Positions 33,484-45,588 of a stretch of 64,000 bases of DNA are shown here, one piece after another. A program made the translations under genes and the position numbers. Under the pieces are notes generated by a model, which worked only from the letters and a program-made list of their open reading frames with translations, did not search any database and was not told the origin of the DNA. Position 1 is the stretch's first letter. Each line of letters begins with the position of its first letter. The DNA is from Grammothele lineata (taxonomy: Eukaryota; Basidiomycota; Agaricomycetes; Polyporales; Polyporaceae), in the NCBI GenBank assembly GCA_002150815.3, contig NDFF03000055.1, forward strand, positions 310,001-374,000. Reading direction: 5' to 3'.

Positions 33484-35089
33484 CTACTCCAAAAGCTCCT
33501 GTTTAATCTCACCATCTGCCACAATCCGGTCGAGCACGTCACGAACGCCCTGCTGGATCGCCTGATCCTGCTCTGCCTGCATCTTAGCCAACGCCTCCTT
33601 CAGCCTCGCGATCCGCCGATGAGCAGCAGCAAGCGCATCTGCGTCCGAGCTAGAGGCCGTCGGAGCCGTGGCTGGCAACCGACTAGATGACAACGAAAGA
33701 GGGTGCATGGGGCCACAGCCCTCGACAGGTGGCTCAGGCCGAGCATGCTCGCAAGCCTGTATTCGTGGCTGATGCACCCTCGAGTGCTTGAGGTTGGAAA
33801 GGGATACCTCAATGGACGAGCGGCTTGAGTGGCTTTCGCCTGAGTGTGAAGACGCTTGGTCGCTGTCCTCAAGCTCTGTGAGCGGGGACGCAGAACCCAA
33901 GCGGCGATCGACAATTCTTCCCTGCTAATGGTATTTATTCGGCGGAGTGATCAAACACTTGAGCAAATGAGGTAAACTCACCTCAAAAATCGTCACGTCA
34001 TCATCATTCCACAAGTCCTTGTCGTCAATCACTACAGGAGAGCGCGGCGGGACCTTAGGGAACTCCTCGCACTCCGGTGTGTCTTCGCGATCGCTCTGCA
34101 TCTTCCACAGCTTTGGCTGCTCTTGCGAAAGCCTCGCGCGGTACTCCACGAACCATGTCGGGACGTCCGAGTTGCTCAGATTCGCCCACTTCTCAGAGAC
34201 GGCGATAGGCGTTGGGTAAATGTCTTGGTTCACGGCCATGCGGAGCGAGCGCCAGGTGCGATACGCCCGGAGGTCGTCTATGATGCCGTTGTTCACCTTG
34301 CCTGAGACGACAGATCGCGAGCACAAGACATTCCTAAGATCTGTACAGGCAAAGCAGCGGGAACCGTGTAAAGCAAATTGCAAGCAGTCCGTGTCGTTTT
34401 CAATGCAGGCGCTACAGCGAGAGTTCTGAACGCGAATTGTAAAAGCACACGAATAAGAGGCTTGTGTGGGGGTATGGAACTTGAGAGCTAATACGTACCT
34501 CGGGTACCTTGTACCACCCCCAGCCTACGATATCCTCCGGCGGAAAACCATCTTCCGGTGGGACGTAGGGGCGCGGTTTCTTTGTTGCCCGTCGACGCCG
34601 AGTAGGAGTAGGCAGCCTCTGGAGCGGGCTAGACGATCGTCGACGGCGTTTTCGGGAAGGACGAGCAGGCGAGGGCCCCCGTCGCGTCGTCATCCTGCGA
34701 GGTCGCGAATCGACTGTCGTGTTCTCACCTCCGCCTTGGCGGACAGGTTTGCGCCCCCGACGAGGTTTCTCAGGCTTGGAAGTTTCGGCTTGCTCAGAAG
34801 ATGCAGCCTGAGCCTCCTGTGCTCCACTTCGCGCGCCTGCAGACCCAGACGATTCGGGCTGTTTGCCCTCTTGTTTTGGAGCCGTATGACGAGGGAAGAC
34901 TGATGGTTCGCTCGATGGTGAGCGTTGTCTGGATAGTTCTATGCGATATATCAACGACTCGTTCATTTACAGTCTAAGCGAAAGGTTGCGCGCGCACGTA
35001 CCAGGGTTTGTCCACCATGGGGCGGTCTGGATGAAGCTGACGTTTGCCAAAAGCTCGCATGCGGACTCCGCGTCTTTGTAGGAAGACAT
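33484..35089 (-). CDS. Zn2Cys6-like cysteine-cluster protein, copy B
   Basis: Four exons (35002-35089, 34499-34938, 33982-34425, 33484-33924) give 470 residues. A short N-terminal exon is followed by a basic low-complexity region with RRGRKP-type stretches. Then comes the YVPPEDGFPPED...WGWYKVPE motif (about 153-176), a phase-0 intron and the cluster C180, C183, C190, C200, C203, C211. The RAYRTWR and VPTWF blocks follow, and the C-terminus is a coiled-coil-like helix (AHRRIARLKEALAKMQAEQ). The spacing equals the Zn2Cys6 consensus, but the first loop (CIENDTDC) is acidic rather than basic, so sequence-specific DNA contact of the GAL4 type is doubtful. Its stop is 123 bases from the stop of the monooxygenase gene, so the two converge. 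Confidence 0.78.
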
Positions 35090-35783
35090 GGCGACAGTTT
35101 CGAGTCGACACAGCGTGAGCAGGATGGGAGGGGTTCGCTGTAGAGGTTCAGAACCGAACGAAAACCCACGCATCCCTCTCTCTCATTGCTTCGAAGGTGC
35201 GTAGGAAAGTTCCTAAGTTCGAAACGGAGAAGGCAATCCAGCTACCTTTACGTACCGCCGTGATCAATTCGAATATTACCGTGGGGCAAATCTAATCCGG
35301 TTTCAGCTAGACCATATATTGATGAATATCGTTTCGAAGGGACAGCGTGCGCTCACCGCACGGAGTCCGCCATAGAGTTGCGAAGACCTGATGCAGATGA
35401 AGCCCATCAGCTTGGCTACATAGTACCTTTCAGCCCGTCTTTTAGGCATCAAGTGGGCCTACCTGACTTGCGAGAAGTCAGAAGCAGGAGGCTTGTGGGG
35501 CCGTACATAGCTCTATGGATTGCAGTCGACGTGTCAGCCAGACGGGATAAGCAAGTGGTTATGAAGGGCAAAGATTGCTCAGAGCTTCATGTTAAAGCGG
35601 GTGCAACGCGGAATATTCCAGAACTTACTAGACGTTTCTTATCCTTATAGACGGGCGTCTGCAGAGATTGAGATTGTCCGGCTGCGGCGCTTCCGGAAAA
35701 CTCGACGCCCCGTTCTCGTTTCGTCCCAGCCACCGTCCCACCACCATTCTACATCCCATCGCCCTCCTCCGTCTCACCTACAT
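35090..35783. other. Divergent intergenic region, no gene seen
   Basis: About 690 bases between the starts of cysteine-cluster copy B (minus) and the J-protein gene (plus). It should contain both promoters. The 90-codon frame at 35378 has no recognisable content. Confidence 0.6.
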
Positions 35784-37851
35784 ATGACCAACAAAAAGAA
35801 TAAGCAAGCCAAGAAGAAGCAGCAGGCTGCAAGGGCTGCAGCGAACGGCGCGAGCGGGTCAGCGGATGCGTATGTACCCTCACTTCGATATCGCGCTTTA
35901 CGAGTGGCTTTGTTCACCGCTCGCGTCTGGTTATATCTTCAGGCATGATAGCCCAATGGAATTCGAGCAGGACCCCATTGAGGTGCCTAGCGGATCTCCG
36001 TCTGAGAAGGCACCTACACCTCCACAAGAGCCTGAAGAAGTAGATGCAGATAAAATCAAAGAGAAGGGGAATGCGGCGTTCAAAGGGGGGCGGTTCCAGG
36101 AAGCCATTGAGCTGTATAGCAGGGCAATTGGTGAGTGGCATCCTTCATATCATACCCTTGTGCCACTGGTTGCTCCCGGCAGCCTTCTCACCTCCGTCAT
36201 GTGCATAGACCTACGACCGACAGAGCCTACATTCTGGACGAATCGTGCAGCTGCATACATGGCGCTCAAGCGGTTCAAGCCCGCACTCGGTGACTGCCAA
36301 CAAGCAGCCACGCTTCAGTCCGACGCTCCCTCTCCGAAGACCCTCGTCCGTCTTGCACGATGCCAATTGTCTACCGGCTCGACGGCACCCGCCTTATCCA
36401 CTCTCCGTTCGGTGCTCACTATCGAGCCCAAGAACTCGGCGGCCCTGCAACTACAAACAAAGGTGCTCGAGCTTGAGGCACATCTCCGCAACCTTGAGGG
36501 CGCACGCGACCGGAAAGACTGGGGGATGGCACGGCTTGCGCTCGACAAGTGCATGCAGGTGATCGAGGGTGAGGGTGGTGACATCCCAATGCAGTGGCGG
36601 CTCTGGAGGATAGAGCTGGAGATTGCGAAGAAGAATTGGGATGCGGCGAGCATGGCTGCAAAGTACGTTCCTTCACTGTCCTTGCCAGGCTTCGGTACGC
36701 TGTGCCGGCCCTTCCCCGTGCCACGATCGTGCGGAAGACGCTCTCTTCTACTCTATTGCCTGAATCTACATCGTGTTTACATCCCGCGGTGTTCCTCTCT
36801 CACAGCGATGCGATGCGGATAGAGTCTAACTCGCCAGATGTGATGACCGTGCGCGGTCTGTTGCTCTTCCTTACGTCCAAGACCGCGCAAGCGACACAAC
36901 ACGTCCAGTCCGCGCTTCGGTTAGACCCCGGACACGAGGCAGCCATGAAGCTCCGGAAGCGCATCAAGGATGTTGAGAGGCTCAAAGAGGAGGGCAACGT
37001 CGCGTTCAAGACGGGCAAGTTGCAGGAGGCGGTGGACCGGTATGGTGAGGCACTCGAGCGCATCGGCGCAGACCCGCGAGAGGGCGAGGGCGGGCAGATA
37101 CGCGCGATGCTCCTCTCGAACCGCGCCACGACGCTCGTCAAGCTGAACAGGCACGAGGACGCGCTCGCGGACACGGAGGCGTCGCTCGAACTGAACCCGA
37201 CGAGCTTCAAGGCGCTCCGCACGCGTGCGCGCATCCATCTCCACCTCGAGAAGTACGATGCGGCGGTATCGGACTTCAAGAGCGCAATCGAGCAGGCGGG
37301 CATGGAGGGCAACGATGCGGACGTGCGTGCGCTCAAGGCGGAGCTGAGGAAGGCCGAGGTCGCGCTCAAGCGGAGCAAGTCCAAGGACTACTACAAGATC
37401 CTGGGCCTCGAGCGCGAGTGCACTGAGGTCGAGATTCGCAAGGCGTACCGCCGAGAGAGCTTGAAGCACCATCCGGACAAGGCGTGTACCCACCCCCCTT
37501 CTATACTTTTGACGAGTCGAGCTGACTCGTGTACAGGGTGGCGACGAGGAGAAGTTCAAGCTCGTCTCGGAGGCGCACAGCGTGCTCTCGGACCCGCAAA
37601 AGCGACAGCGGTACGACATGGGTGAGGACGACGAAGACGGGATGGGCGGTATGGGCGGCATGGGTCCTGACGTGGACCTCTCCGAGCTCTTCGCGCAGTT
37701 CCACGGTGCGGGCTTCGGCGGCCGCGGCTTCTCGTCCTTTGGTGGAGGCGGGCCCGGATTCGGTGGTGGAGGTTTCGGGGGCGGAGGCGGATTTGGCGGT
37801 GGGTACGGCGGGGGCGGAGGCTCGTTCAGATCGAGCGGGTTCCCCTTCTGA
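35784..37851 (+). CDS. TPR/J-domain co-chaperone, DNAJC7 (TPR2)-like
   Basis: Five exons (35784-35869, 35943-36130, 36209-36662, 36806-37481, 37537-37851) give 572 residues. The N-terminus is Lys-rich. TPR repeats begin at about residue 64 ([22 protein letters not shown]) and continue in two blocks to about 400. The J domain follows, with the Hsp70-activating HPD at 465-467 ([12 protein letters not shown]), then a Gly/Phe-rich tail. The TPR-then-J order is that of DNAJC7, a cytosolic protein that passes clients between Hsp70 and Hsp90. Homology is clear from the layout; the specific role is inferred. The intron at 37482-37536 starts with GC rather than GT: only AAG|GCGTGT to TACAG|GGT restores the conserved [12 protein letters not shown] frame. 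Confidence 0.92.
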
Positions 37852-38705
37852 GCGAGCCCCTGCGCGAAGCCTGAGGAATGGGTTGTGTGGCTCAGAGCCT
37901 GCCGACGAGAAGTCTCCCGCCCGAGTCCTGACGTGAGTCTTTCACGTTTCCCAACCCGTCGTGTACGCTTGACTCATCGCATATTACACATCAGGCTTTC
38001 TGCGGTTCTACCGTTCAGCCCCGATCCTGCTTGTCTGCTATCCCCGAGCCGCCGGTTCTTAACCTCAGTCTTCAATGTAGCCACCATCTCATTTCCTGGC
38101 GGTCCTCCAGTTTTCCGCGCTTTCCTCGCGCTTTCCCATGTTGTGTCATACTCCGTCCGCCTCTTGTCATATCGTAGAGCATGTCTTCCCATCTTAGTGT
38201 TCACCGTCATGCGAATTACGCGATGTATACTTACACCTTTTCCGATTCCATCATATCTCTTTCCACCTCATTTCAAAAACATGCTACGGATTATAGAACT
38301 ACAGAGGCGGCTTACGCACATGGCTTACGACCTACGCATACTCGCGCCTTTGTAAACGGCAGCCAACGCACGAGTGCTGGTCGGAAATACGTGAAGAACG
38401 ACCCCTCCCGAAGTCCGCCACATTCCCCGACTCCTCGGGATATGGAACTCTCAACCACAGGTCCTCTGTGCTATGTCTCGGAGTATAAGCGAGCCGTAGT
38501 CGGGCTATAAAACCGGATTTAGCATAGGAAGTCGAGCGCGGAGGAATAAAGCTCACAAACGCCGGCCAGGAGGGATGAGCGCACAGTCAAAATCCCGAGA
38601 TCCTCGACGTGCCATCAGACATAGTATAGTGAGCTCGAGTCCGACACCGGCATTTGACGCCAACATGCACTCGCGACGGAATCGAAAGCCCCGAACGGAG
38701 GCACG
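37852..38705. other. Convergent intergenic region, no gene seen
   Basis: About 850 bases between the stops of the J-protein gene (plus) and the DUF202 gene (minus). The sequence is T-rich with only short frames, consistent with two 3' UTRs. Confidence 0.6.
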
Positions 38706-39360
38706 TCAGATTTCGAATATGAGCACCAACAGGCCGATCTCGGTCGCAAGGACGACAAAGGAGAGCAGCGCGACGATCCAGCCCGCAGTAACAAACGGTC
38801 GGCCGAAGACACGCTTGCCGGTCTGGCCCACGGTCTTGACGGCGCCCCCGTACGCGGGCGCCCGGTTCTTGTCCGCGAAGTCGTGGCGTGAGTGCCGCTG
38901 GCGGAAGTGGGCGAGGACGAAGAGGAGGCCGGCAAGAGCGGCATAGAGGACACCGACTAGGTGGGGAGGAGTGCATAGAAAGGTTGTGTTTAACGGACAA
39001 AGAGCAAGGAAGGGTGGGGAAAGAGACGGCGAAGGACAGAAGTGCTCACTTTTGAAGAATCGCTTGTCGAAGAGGCGGAGAATAGTGAGGGCATACCCCA
39101 GGTTGGAGATGGCGCTACGGCCATATGCTCCATCAAATGTACGTGTACGGGCACGAAGCTCAACTGAGGAGAATGGAGTCAGCGCAACGTGGGCGAGTCG
39201 TCTACAGACGTACCAAGTTCATTGACGTCCTGTGGATAGAAGGAATTCGACCGATGCCCCCTGAAAACACCTGAGTGAGACAAGATTGATGTGGATGAGC
39301 AAAGCAGACATACCGGTAGTAGCGGTGGCGGTCTATGGTGCTTGGGGTTGGCGTATTCAT
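38706..39360 (-). CDS. DUF202-family small membrane protein
   Basis: Four exons (39314-39360, 39214-39260, 39050-39163, 38706-38956) give 152 residues. After a short polar N-terminus comes the DUF202 signature-like ELRARTRTFDGAYGRSA and GYALTILRLFDKRFF segment. Two or three membrane spans follow: a weak one near 55-72, then about 76-93 (GVLYAALAGLLFVLAHF), then 126-152 (FVTAGWIVALLSFVVLAT onward), ending at the membrane. DUF202 occurs in small membrane proteins and in the Vtc1/Vtc4 polyphosphate machinery; the function of stand-alone members is unknown. Phases 2, 1 and 1 match at all three introns. It is divergent from OXA1 with 410 bases between the two ATGs, so they may share a promoter. 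Confidence 0.82.
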
Positions 39361-39770
39361 GTAGTAGAGCTGCTCTTGGGGTCGTGTGAGGAGTGTGGCT
39401 GAAGTCGATATCGATACAGAGGGATGGAGAGTCAAGCCGGGAAGCGTATGGCTCTAACAATTAGTGCGGTTTGTGTAGTAGATGGTCTTCTAGGTATTCA
39501 AAGAGGAAGAAGGTGAAAAGAGGAGAAGATGAGAAGACCCGCCCGGACAGTGCCCAGGTGAGGGAGAGAGATTCGGAATGAGCACTTTGAGTGATGCCCT
39601 CGGCCTTCCTTGGGAGTAGCGGAGCGCCGGCTGCACGTGGCGGAAACGTGCTCAGACGCCCACAGCAATCCAAGTGCCGTGGCGGCAAGACTGCAGGCTG
39701 CAGCTCTCTGTAGTCGGTCTTCGTCCCTTGCCCTCCCTCACTTTCGTTTTCCGGGTTTTTCACGAAGTGC
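39361..39770. promoter_or_regulatory. Putative bidirectional promoter region
   Basis: These 410 bases separate the ATG of the DUF202 gene (minus) from the ATG of the OXA1-like gene (plus). No clear TATA box was found on either side. A bidirectional promoter is inferred only from the arrangement. Confidence 0.4.
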
Positions 39771-41284
39771 ATGCGCAACCATGGTTCTTTGCGTCGGATA
39801 CATGGGTCGGCTTGGAGCAACCGGTCTCAGGTAAGCCCTCGCGCGTTGCATACACCATCCATCCTTACGCATGCGTCCTCCGACGAAATAAGGAATGCGC
39901 GGCCAGTACTCAGCAGGGCACCACTCAGGCAGTTGTCTACTATAGGGCTTGGACTACAGGTGAGTCTTATCTGGCTAGCATTGGGGGTATCTCTCATTGT
40001 GTCGCAGCACTCGCGTCTGCTCCCTCAGCGCGAGTTCCCCTTGGTGCAACCCGGCGGGTCACGATCTCTTTCATTATGGGGATGGGGCAGCTCTAAGCCC
40101 GCACCCGCATCACAAGAAACCGCTCCTGCAACTCCTGAGTCACCTGCAGTCTCCGAAGAAACTACACCAAAACTCGAGGATGCTCCGGTGCCTGAAGCCG
40201 TTTCCCTAGAAGCCTCAGCAGCAGTCGACCCTGCGTCGGCCGTCTCGGTGGATGGTACGCTTCCCCACGTACCAACCGACCTCGCTCCGCTTGAGGTGGC
40301 ATCAAGTATCCCCTCTCCCTTAAATTATGGCGACCTCGCTGCGCTCGGTCTCGCCGGATGGACACCTGCCGGTTTCGCGCGCTGGGCCATGGAGCTTTTG
40401 ACGGTCACGACTCACATGCCCTGGGGCTGGACAATCATCACCACCACCCTGCTTTCGCGCGCACTTCTCTTCCCGTTCACGGTCCGGCAGATGCGCAGCA
40501 CAGCCGCGCTTGCGCCGTTCCAGAAGGACATCGAGGAGCTCCGGGTCGAGATGAACGCCGCGAACAGGAAGAAGGACATGATCGCGATGCAGAAGGCCGC
40601 CCTCCGCCAGAAGCAAATATACGAGAAGGCGGGCGTGAGCATGGGCGCGATGATCGCCGCGCCGTTCATCCAGCTTCCTGTCACGCTCGGCTTGTTCTTC
40701 GGTGTTAAGGGTCTTTGTGACCTCCCGCTGGAGCAGCTCAAGTACAGCGGGTTCTCGTGGCTCCCTGACTTGACTGTGGCGGACCCGACGGGCATTTTCC
40801 CCGTGGCCACCATGCTGCTCATCCAGGGCCAGATCGCGGTACGTGTATTTATGAGCCTCACGTCTGGGATATCACTGAAGTGCGTCCATGACAGCTCGCC
40901 GGTCGCGACCTTGTCGGCCAGTCCCCGTCCATGGGACACCTCATGAACGGCCTTCGCGTCCTAACCGCCGGTTCCGTCTTTCTGTTCTTCAACATGACCA
41001 ACGTACGTCCTCGCACCTACTCACTCCCCTCACTAACGTACCGTATACAACAGGGTGTGCTGCTGTACATCAGCAGTGGAGTCGTCGCGATGGCCGCTCA
41101 GAGCCTGCTCCTAAGGCAGCCCGCAGTGCGCGCCGCGCTCGCCATCCCGCAGATCCCTGAGCACCTCCGCCAGCCCGCGCCGTCAATGATCGACTCGTTC
41201 CACTACCTGCGCAAGACGCTTCGCCAGCGCATCGATGACGCCAAGCGCGCCCAGCAGGAGGCCAACAGCGGCAGGCGGTATTAA
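39771..41284 (+). CDS. OXA1: Mitochondrial inner-membrane insertase, OXA1/YidC family
   Basis: Exons 39771-39959, 40008-40838, 40895-41002 and 41054-41284 give 452 residues. The N-terminus is Arg/Ser-rich without acidic residues, as in a mitochondrial presequence. A Pro/Ala/Glu-rich linker (about 85-170) precedes the conserved core. The core has a first span near 205-225 (MPWGWTIITTTLLSRALLFPF), the coiled loop with KDMIAMQKAALRQKQIYEKAGV, and further hydrophobic spans (MIAAPFIQLPVTLGLFFG, VATMLLIQGQIA, VLTAGSVFLFFNMT, GVLLYISSGVVAMAAQS). It inserts mitochondrially made proteins such as Cox2 into the inner membrane. COX18 is an alternative family member. The introns at 39960-40007 (48 bases) and possibly 39831-39932 are multiples of three without stops, so unspliced transcripts would stay in frame. 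Confidence 0.9.
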
Positions 41285-44200
41285 TACCTCTTCCCGCGCG
41301 ATGGCACGGTGTATGCTCGTTAGAGCTGGCTGGGTCAGAGGGAGGCAGCCCGAGGGTTGGTGGGGAAAGTACTTTATACTCGGTATATAATGTTGGTAAT
41401 CTAGCTCACCATATAGGCGCACTTCGCCCTTGCTCACGTTCATCGGCCGATACGAGGTGGTAGCAGACGAAGTGGTCCGACGCACTCATGGACTCCTCGC
41501 GCCCTGCTAAATTGCTCCCGCGAATTTGACCAACGCTTTAGCTTCTTCAGCGTCAAGTCATGGGCGCAACACGAGCGCGCGGGATGACGAGACGAACGCT
41601 GGCGAAAGGAGCATCGCCACGCGTTCTTACATCCAATTCCCCCGCACGCATAGCACCCGGCGGCGCTGCTCGGAGTCGGGTCCGTAGTCCGCCAGGCTGG
41701 CGTTCCGTGTCCATAGGCTCTTCGTGCCCTGGTATAACATATTCTTCTTCCCCTTCCTCCTGATGTCTCTGCTAGCGGCGACGGCGAGCGACCTCCCTAC
41801 GCAGCCGTACATCACATCGTAGTGATCACCTCCTTCGTCCACGCGCATCCATTCCGCAGAACTGCGCAGGCATGCGCAATCTCGCCTGCTTCAGGTTGAA
41901 GTTCTTCTGCGCCGTCAAGTGAGCGCCCGGGCCATGCGCGCGCCGTAAATCCTCCTTGTGGCACGTACGCGAAGCGAACATCCATCTGTCTACCGTGTTC
42001 GCAGCTGCGCGTCGCCGCCCGCGCCGCGAACGCTCTTCGACCGTCGAGAGCCGAGTCGTCGACTGCGGCACGCCTCAGGTGGGTTTCACGGGCGTGCTGC
42101 GTTGCATACATACTGTCACCAGTACCAGTTGACGTGCGAGGCTTGACTGCTTGACTGCTTGACGGCGCGTCCGAGTCCGGAGGTGGAGTCGGTGTGGCGT
42201 CGGACTCGGAGAACTTAGGATGAGGCCTGTTCGAGACTTGTTCTACGTTCCTCGGCGGTGACGCTTCGAGAGGGTATGGCAAGGTTCACTTATGCGGACG
42301 GCGGAGCGCGCGGTGGGGAGTCGGATCATCGTCCGGGCGTGTAAATACTAGCTCAGAGGGCAGCTTTTCGAATTCATTATAGCGCTGCGTAGCGCTATCA
42401 ACGACTCGAACTTCAATCGCTGCCGTAACGCAGCTGCGTTATTGCGGTTCGACACGGACTACGTCTTAATTCGCAATGCACATCTAGATCTTTGAATGCT
42501 TGAGTACGTCGACATCACAGGAAGGCATTCTTCCGAATGCTAAGGAGAAATTCACCCCAGATGCAAAAGATGACTAGCGTGCCCCAAAGCCGGGTGAACT
42601 TTTCAGCATATCCAACCTTCCCGGCCCGCCCTCCATGCATATCTGACAAAAAACCTATCGATCGTCCGTCGATGTCGGACGCACCGCGCTAGACGGAGGA
42701 AAGGACTCGGATAGATTGTAGTACAGTCGGCTGGATGAGAGTCGGTGGTTATTCGCCGGAGGGACCGGCAATCTGCAGTAGCCGGTTGCCGGGCTCCAGT
42801 GGATCCCGCATGCATTTGGCGAGCACCACCATGTCGAGGTACCACTCATGGTGTCTTCGATATGTACCCGACTCCTGCGGACGATTGAATAACGTTCGAG
42901 CACGACGCGTGATACGTATACCTCCCGGCCCATCAAATCAATCAATTCACTGAGGAAGTACTGGGGGCGCAGCTCGGCGAAGCACTCACTGCGCCCCATT
43001 CAACTCGACGCTCGTGCCGCGCGAGTGGCACAGCGTTCGGTTCGTCGAGATCGATCTCATCTAGTCCGGAACGCGAATTGTAACAGTAAATTCAATTTGA
43101 AGGTGTACATACATGTCGAGATTAGGGCGAGGGCCGGTCGGACCGGGACTAGTATGCGTACATGTATGTCATTGTGTAGGCGGTGGGGTTATGTACGTGT
43201 ACGGAACGTACGCGAGGGGTAGTTGCCGAACTTCCGCTGCGCGTCGGATGGACGGTGTGTCTTGCTAATGGAACTTGAAGACCTGGCGATTTTCGGATCC
43301 GGCGTTGCGTGAGAGCTCTTCGTCGTGGTCGCAGTCCGTGGTTCGTAGATCTCTTCGCGCCCAACCTCGAGGCGAGCTTGCTGAGAGGATGAAAGCCAGC
43401 GTCTGCAATGAACGCCATGAACCACGCCGGCTTGACACCAGTCGAACGAGCACGCGCATCTACACGTCCTCTGCGCAGCCTCCAACCGAAGAGAGCATCA
43501 AACCCATTTCTAGGCGCACAACGTCCTAACACGAGGACATTCGCACCATCAATTTCCGTAGCTTCAGCTAGAAGAGGAATACAACGCCTACTGCGTGCGT
43601 AGTTGCGGCGCATTTACGTCGCGCCACGCGTGGCGGCACGCGCACTGCGTCCATCACCGGTACCTCTGAAAGTTGACATCTGCCAGTGGCACGTGTAGCA
43701 GGCAGGCGAGCGCGAGTCCGACTGGCGGCTGGTTGGTGGCTGCGCTGCATTAATCCACAGGTCAGTACTATACACGTACATACCCGGAATGCGAGGGGCA
43801 CAGCATCTGATCCTCGAGTGCTCACCTGAGTCCGTATCACATATGGGCGACAAAGCGCAGTTCGGAGGGGGGTGCCAAGCGGTCAGGGGTGGAATGATGT
43901 TAGGCTTCCGGGCCCTAGTTACTGCGTCCCAACCACGTCCGCAAGGAGGGCAGCCTCGAGGAATGCCGATACATAGTAGTGCTGCAGTTGCGTTCGGCCG
44001 AGACGGCCGGTCTGCAGGTCTCGTTGTCAAGATGAGACGATGCTCCTGCTTCCCCTTGAGCGGACAGCTTTTCTAGACCCACACAAGCCGCGAGCGGTGA
44101 TTGTCAGGTGGCTGTGCGTCCCGGGCTGGTGCGTGCGACAGGGTGCGCGCATCAGTCTCCTGCAACGACGTCTGCACTGGCATCACCCCTTCGGAGGCGG

Positions 44201-45588
44201 TGCGAGGGGCTGGCTGCCTTGTACGCCTGGTAAGTGATGTACCCAGGTCGGTTGATTTTGGGACGAACGTACGGCACTAGAGCGCATGAGTCGTCTTTCA
44301 AATGCTTGAGGGGCTCTACTAGTGTCTGTACTCTCAGGCTCCGACTCCGTCGCGGCGCTGGTGCAGACTGGCGTCCATCATACGGGTCGAAGTCCGAGGC
44401 CGAAAGTTATGGGCGGTACGTGGCTACTTGAACCCAGCATAGCTCTGTGTGGCTCTGCCCAACTTCCAGGGCACCAGATCAAGTCCGAGTCATCACAATG
44501 CTGGTCCTGAGAAACTGGCGTCAGCGTCGAACGGCGCCGAGCGTACGCGCGTCGTGTCGCGTCGGTCGGGGCCTGCACTTACTCAGTACACCTCTCGAGA
44601 TCGACTCGGAATCGGGATTTCTAGGAACACGACTGTCAAAAGGTTGGGACGTCGAGAGTGACCATCGATCGTGGCCCCCTTCGGTCCCGCTCTCGATCGT
44701 TGTCGTACTGGACGAGAGCTTGGAGGCGCGTCCGGGTGCTTTCAGCGCCGGGTGCTGGTGCGTCCGCCGAGGCCGGGTCGGAGGCCCTCCGATTCGTTGT
44801 GAGCAGCTGGACCTCGGAGGGATGTCCGAGAGCATTTCCTTGCATCTGCGCGATGGAGAGGACGACGGTGCAAACGCGACCGGTGGCCAGATCTAGAGGA
44901 GGGTAGTATCGGGGTTCCGGCGCGTCTCGCCGCTGTGGCCCTCCCGTCAAATGGGGGCCGGGCGATCGAAGGATTCGAAGCTTTGAGAGCACGCGCGCTA
45001 GCCCGTTTGGTCGAGCTCAGCGCGACGATCATCAGGACGACGGGGGAGCGGGTGGGTGTGCGCCGGTGCGGCTGAAACGGACACGCGATCAGCCACCGGC
45101 CCATCGCGCGCGCGAGTGTGTAGCTGTGTGTAAGCGGAGCTGGCCGGCCAACGGTGCGGGGGGGTTGCGTGAGCGCGCTTTGGCCGGCCGGGGACGACCG
45201 CGACCGCCGGCGGGTGGTCGTGTGTGTGCGGCGGGGAAGGAGGAGGGCGTCGCGATCAGATAGCGAGGGAGAGAGGGACTGATGGCGCAGAAGTCAGTCC
45301 GAGGCCTGACGAGGCTGCACGGCGGTCGCAGTCAGTCGCTGCGCAGGCCTCAGGGACGGCCGGGGGGTTGCGCAGGCTGGAGAGGGAGGTGGCATTGGGC
45401 GTACGTCGGAGGGTGAGGAGGAGGGGACCGAGGGGAGGGAGGCGCTGACACACGGGAATTGGGTGAGTTGAAAAGGCGGAGGAATGACGCAGTGGGGAAT
45501 GCACGCCAGCTTGGACGCCTCCGCCGCTCTCGGGCGCCAACGCGAGTCTCCTCTCCCTATACAACCACTCCCAGCCCATCTGATTCCG
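41285..45588. other. Gene-poor stretch with no recognisable gene
   Basis: About 4.3 kb after OXA1. No frame on either strand carries a motif I recognise, and the longer frames (for example 41812-42282 minus) lack an ATG at their start. TACGTA-type and CATGTA-type tracts recur (43105-43205, 43770-43785), as in the left 20 kb. The last few hundred bases must hold the promoter of the 45589 gene; a weak TATACA lies at 45559-45564, only about 25 bases before its ATG. Confidence 0.5.

Noticed and set aside
41812..42282. 156-codon minus-strand frame in the 41-45 kb gap
   Set aside because: It starts without ATG (TTG) and has no recognisable motif or splice structure.
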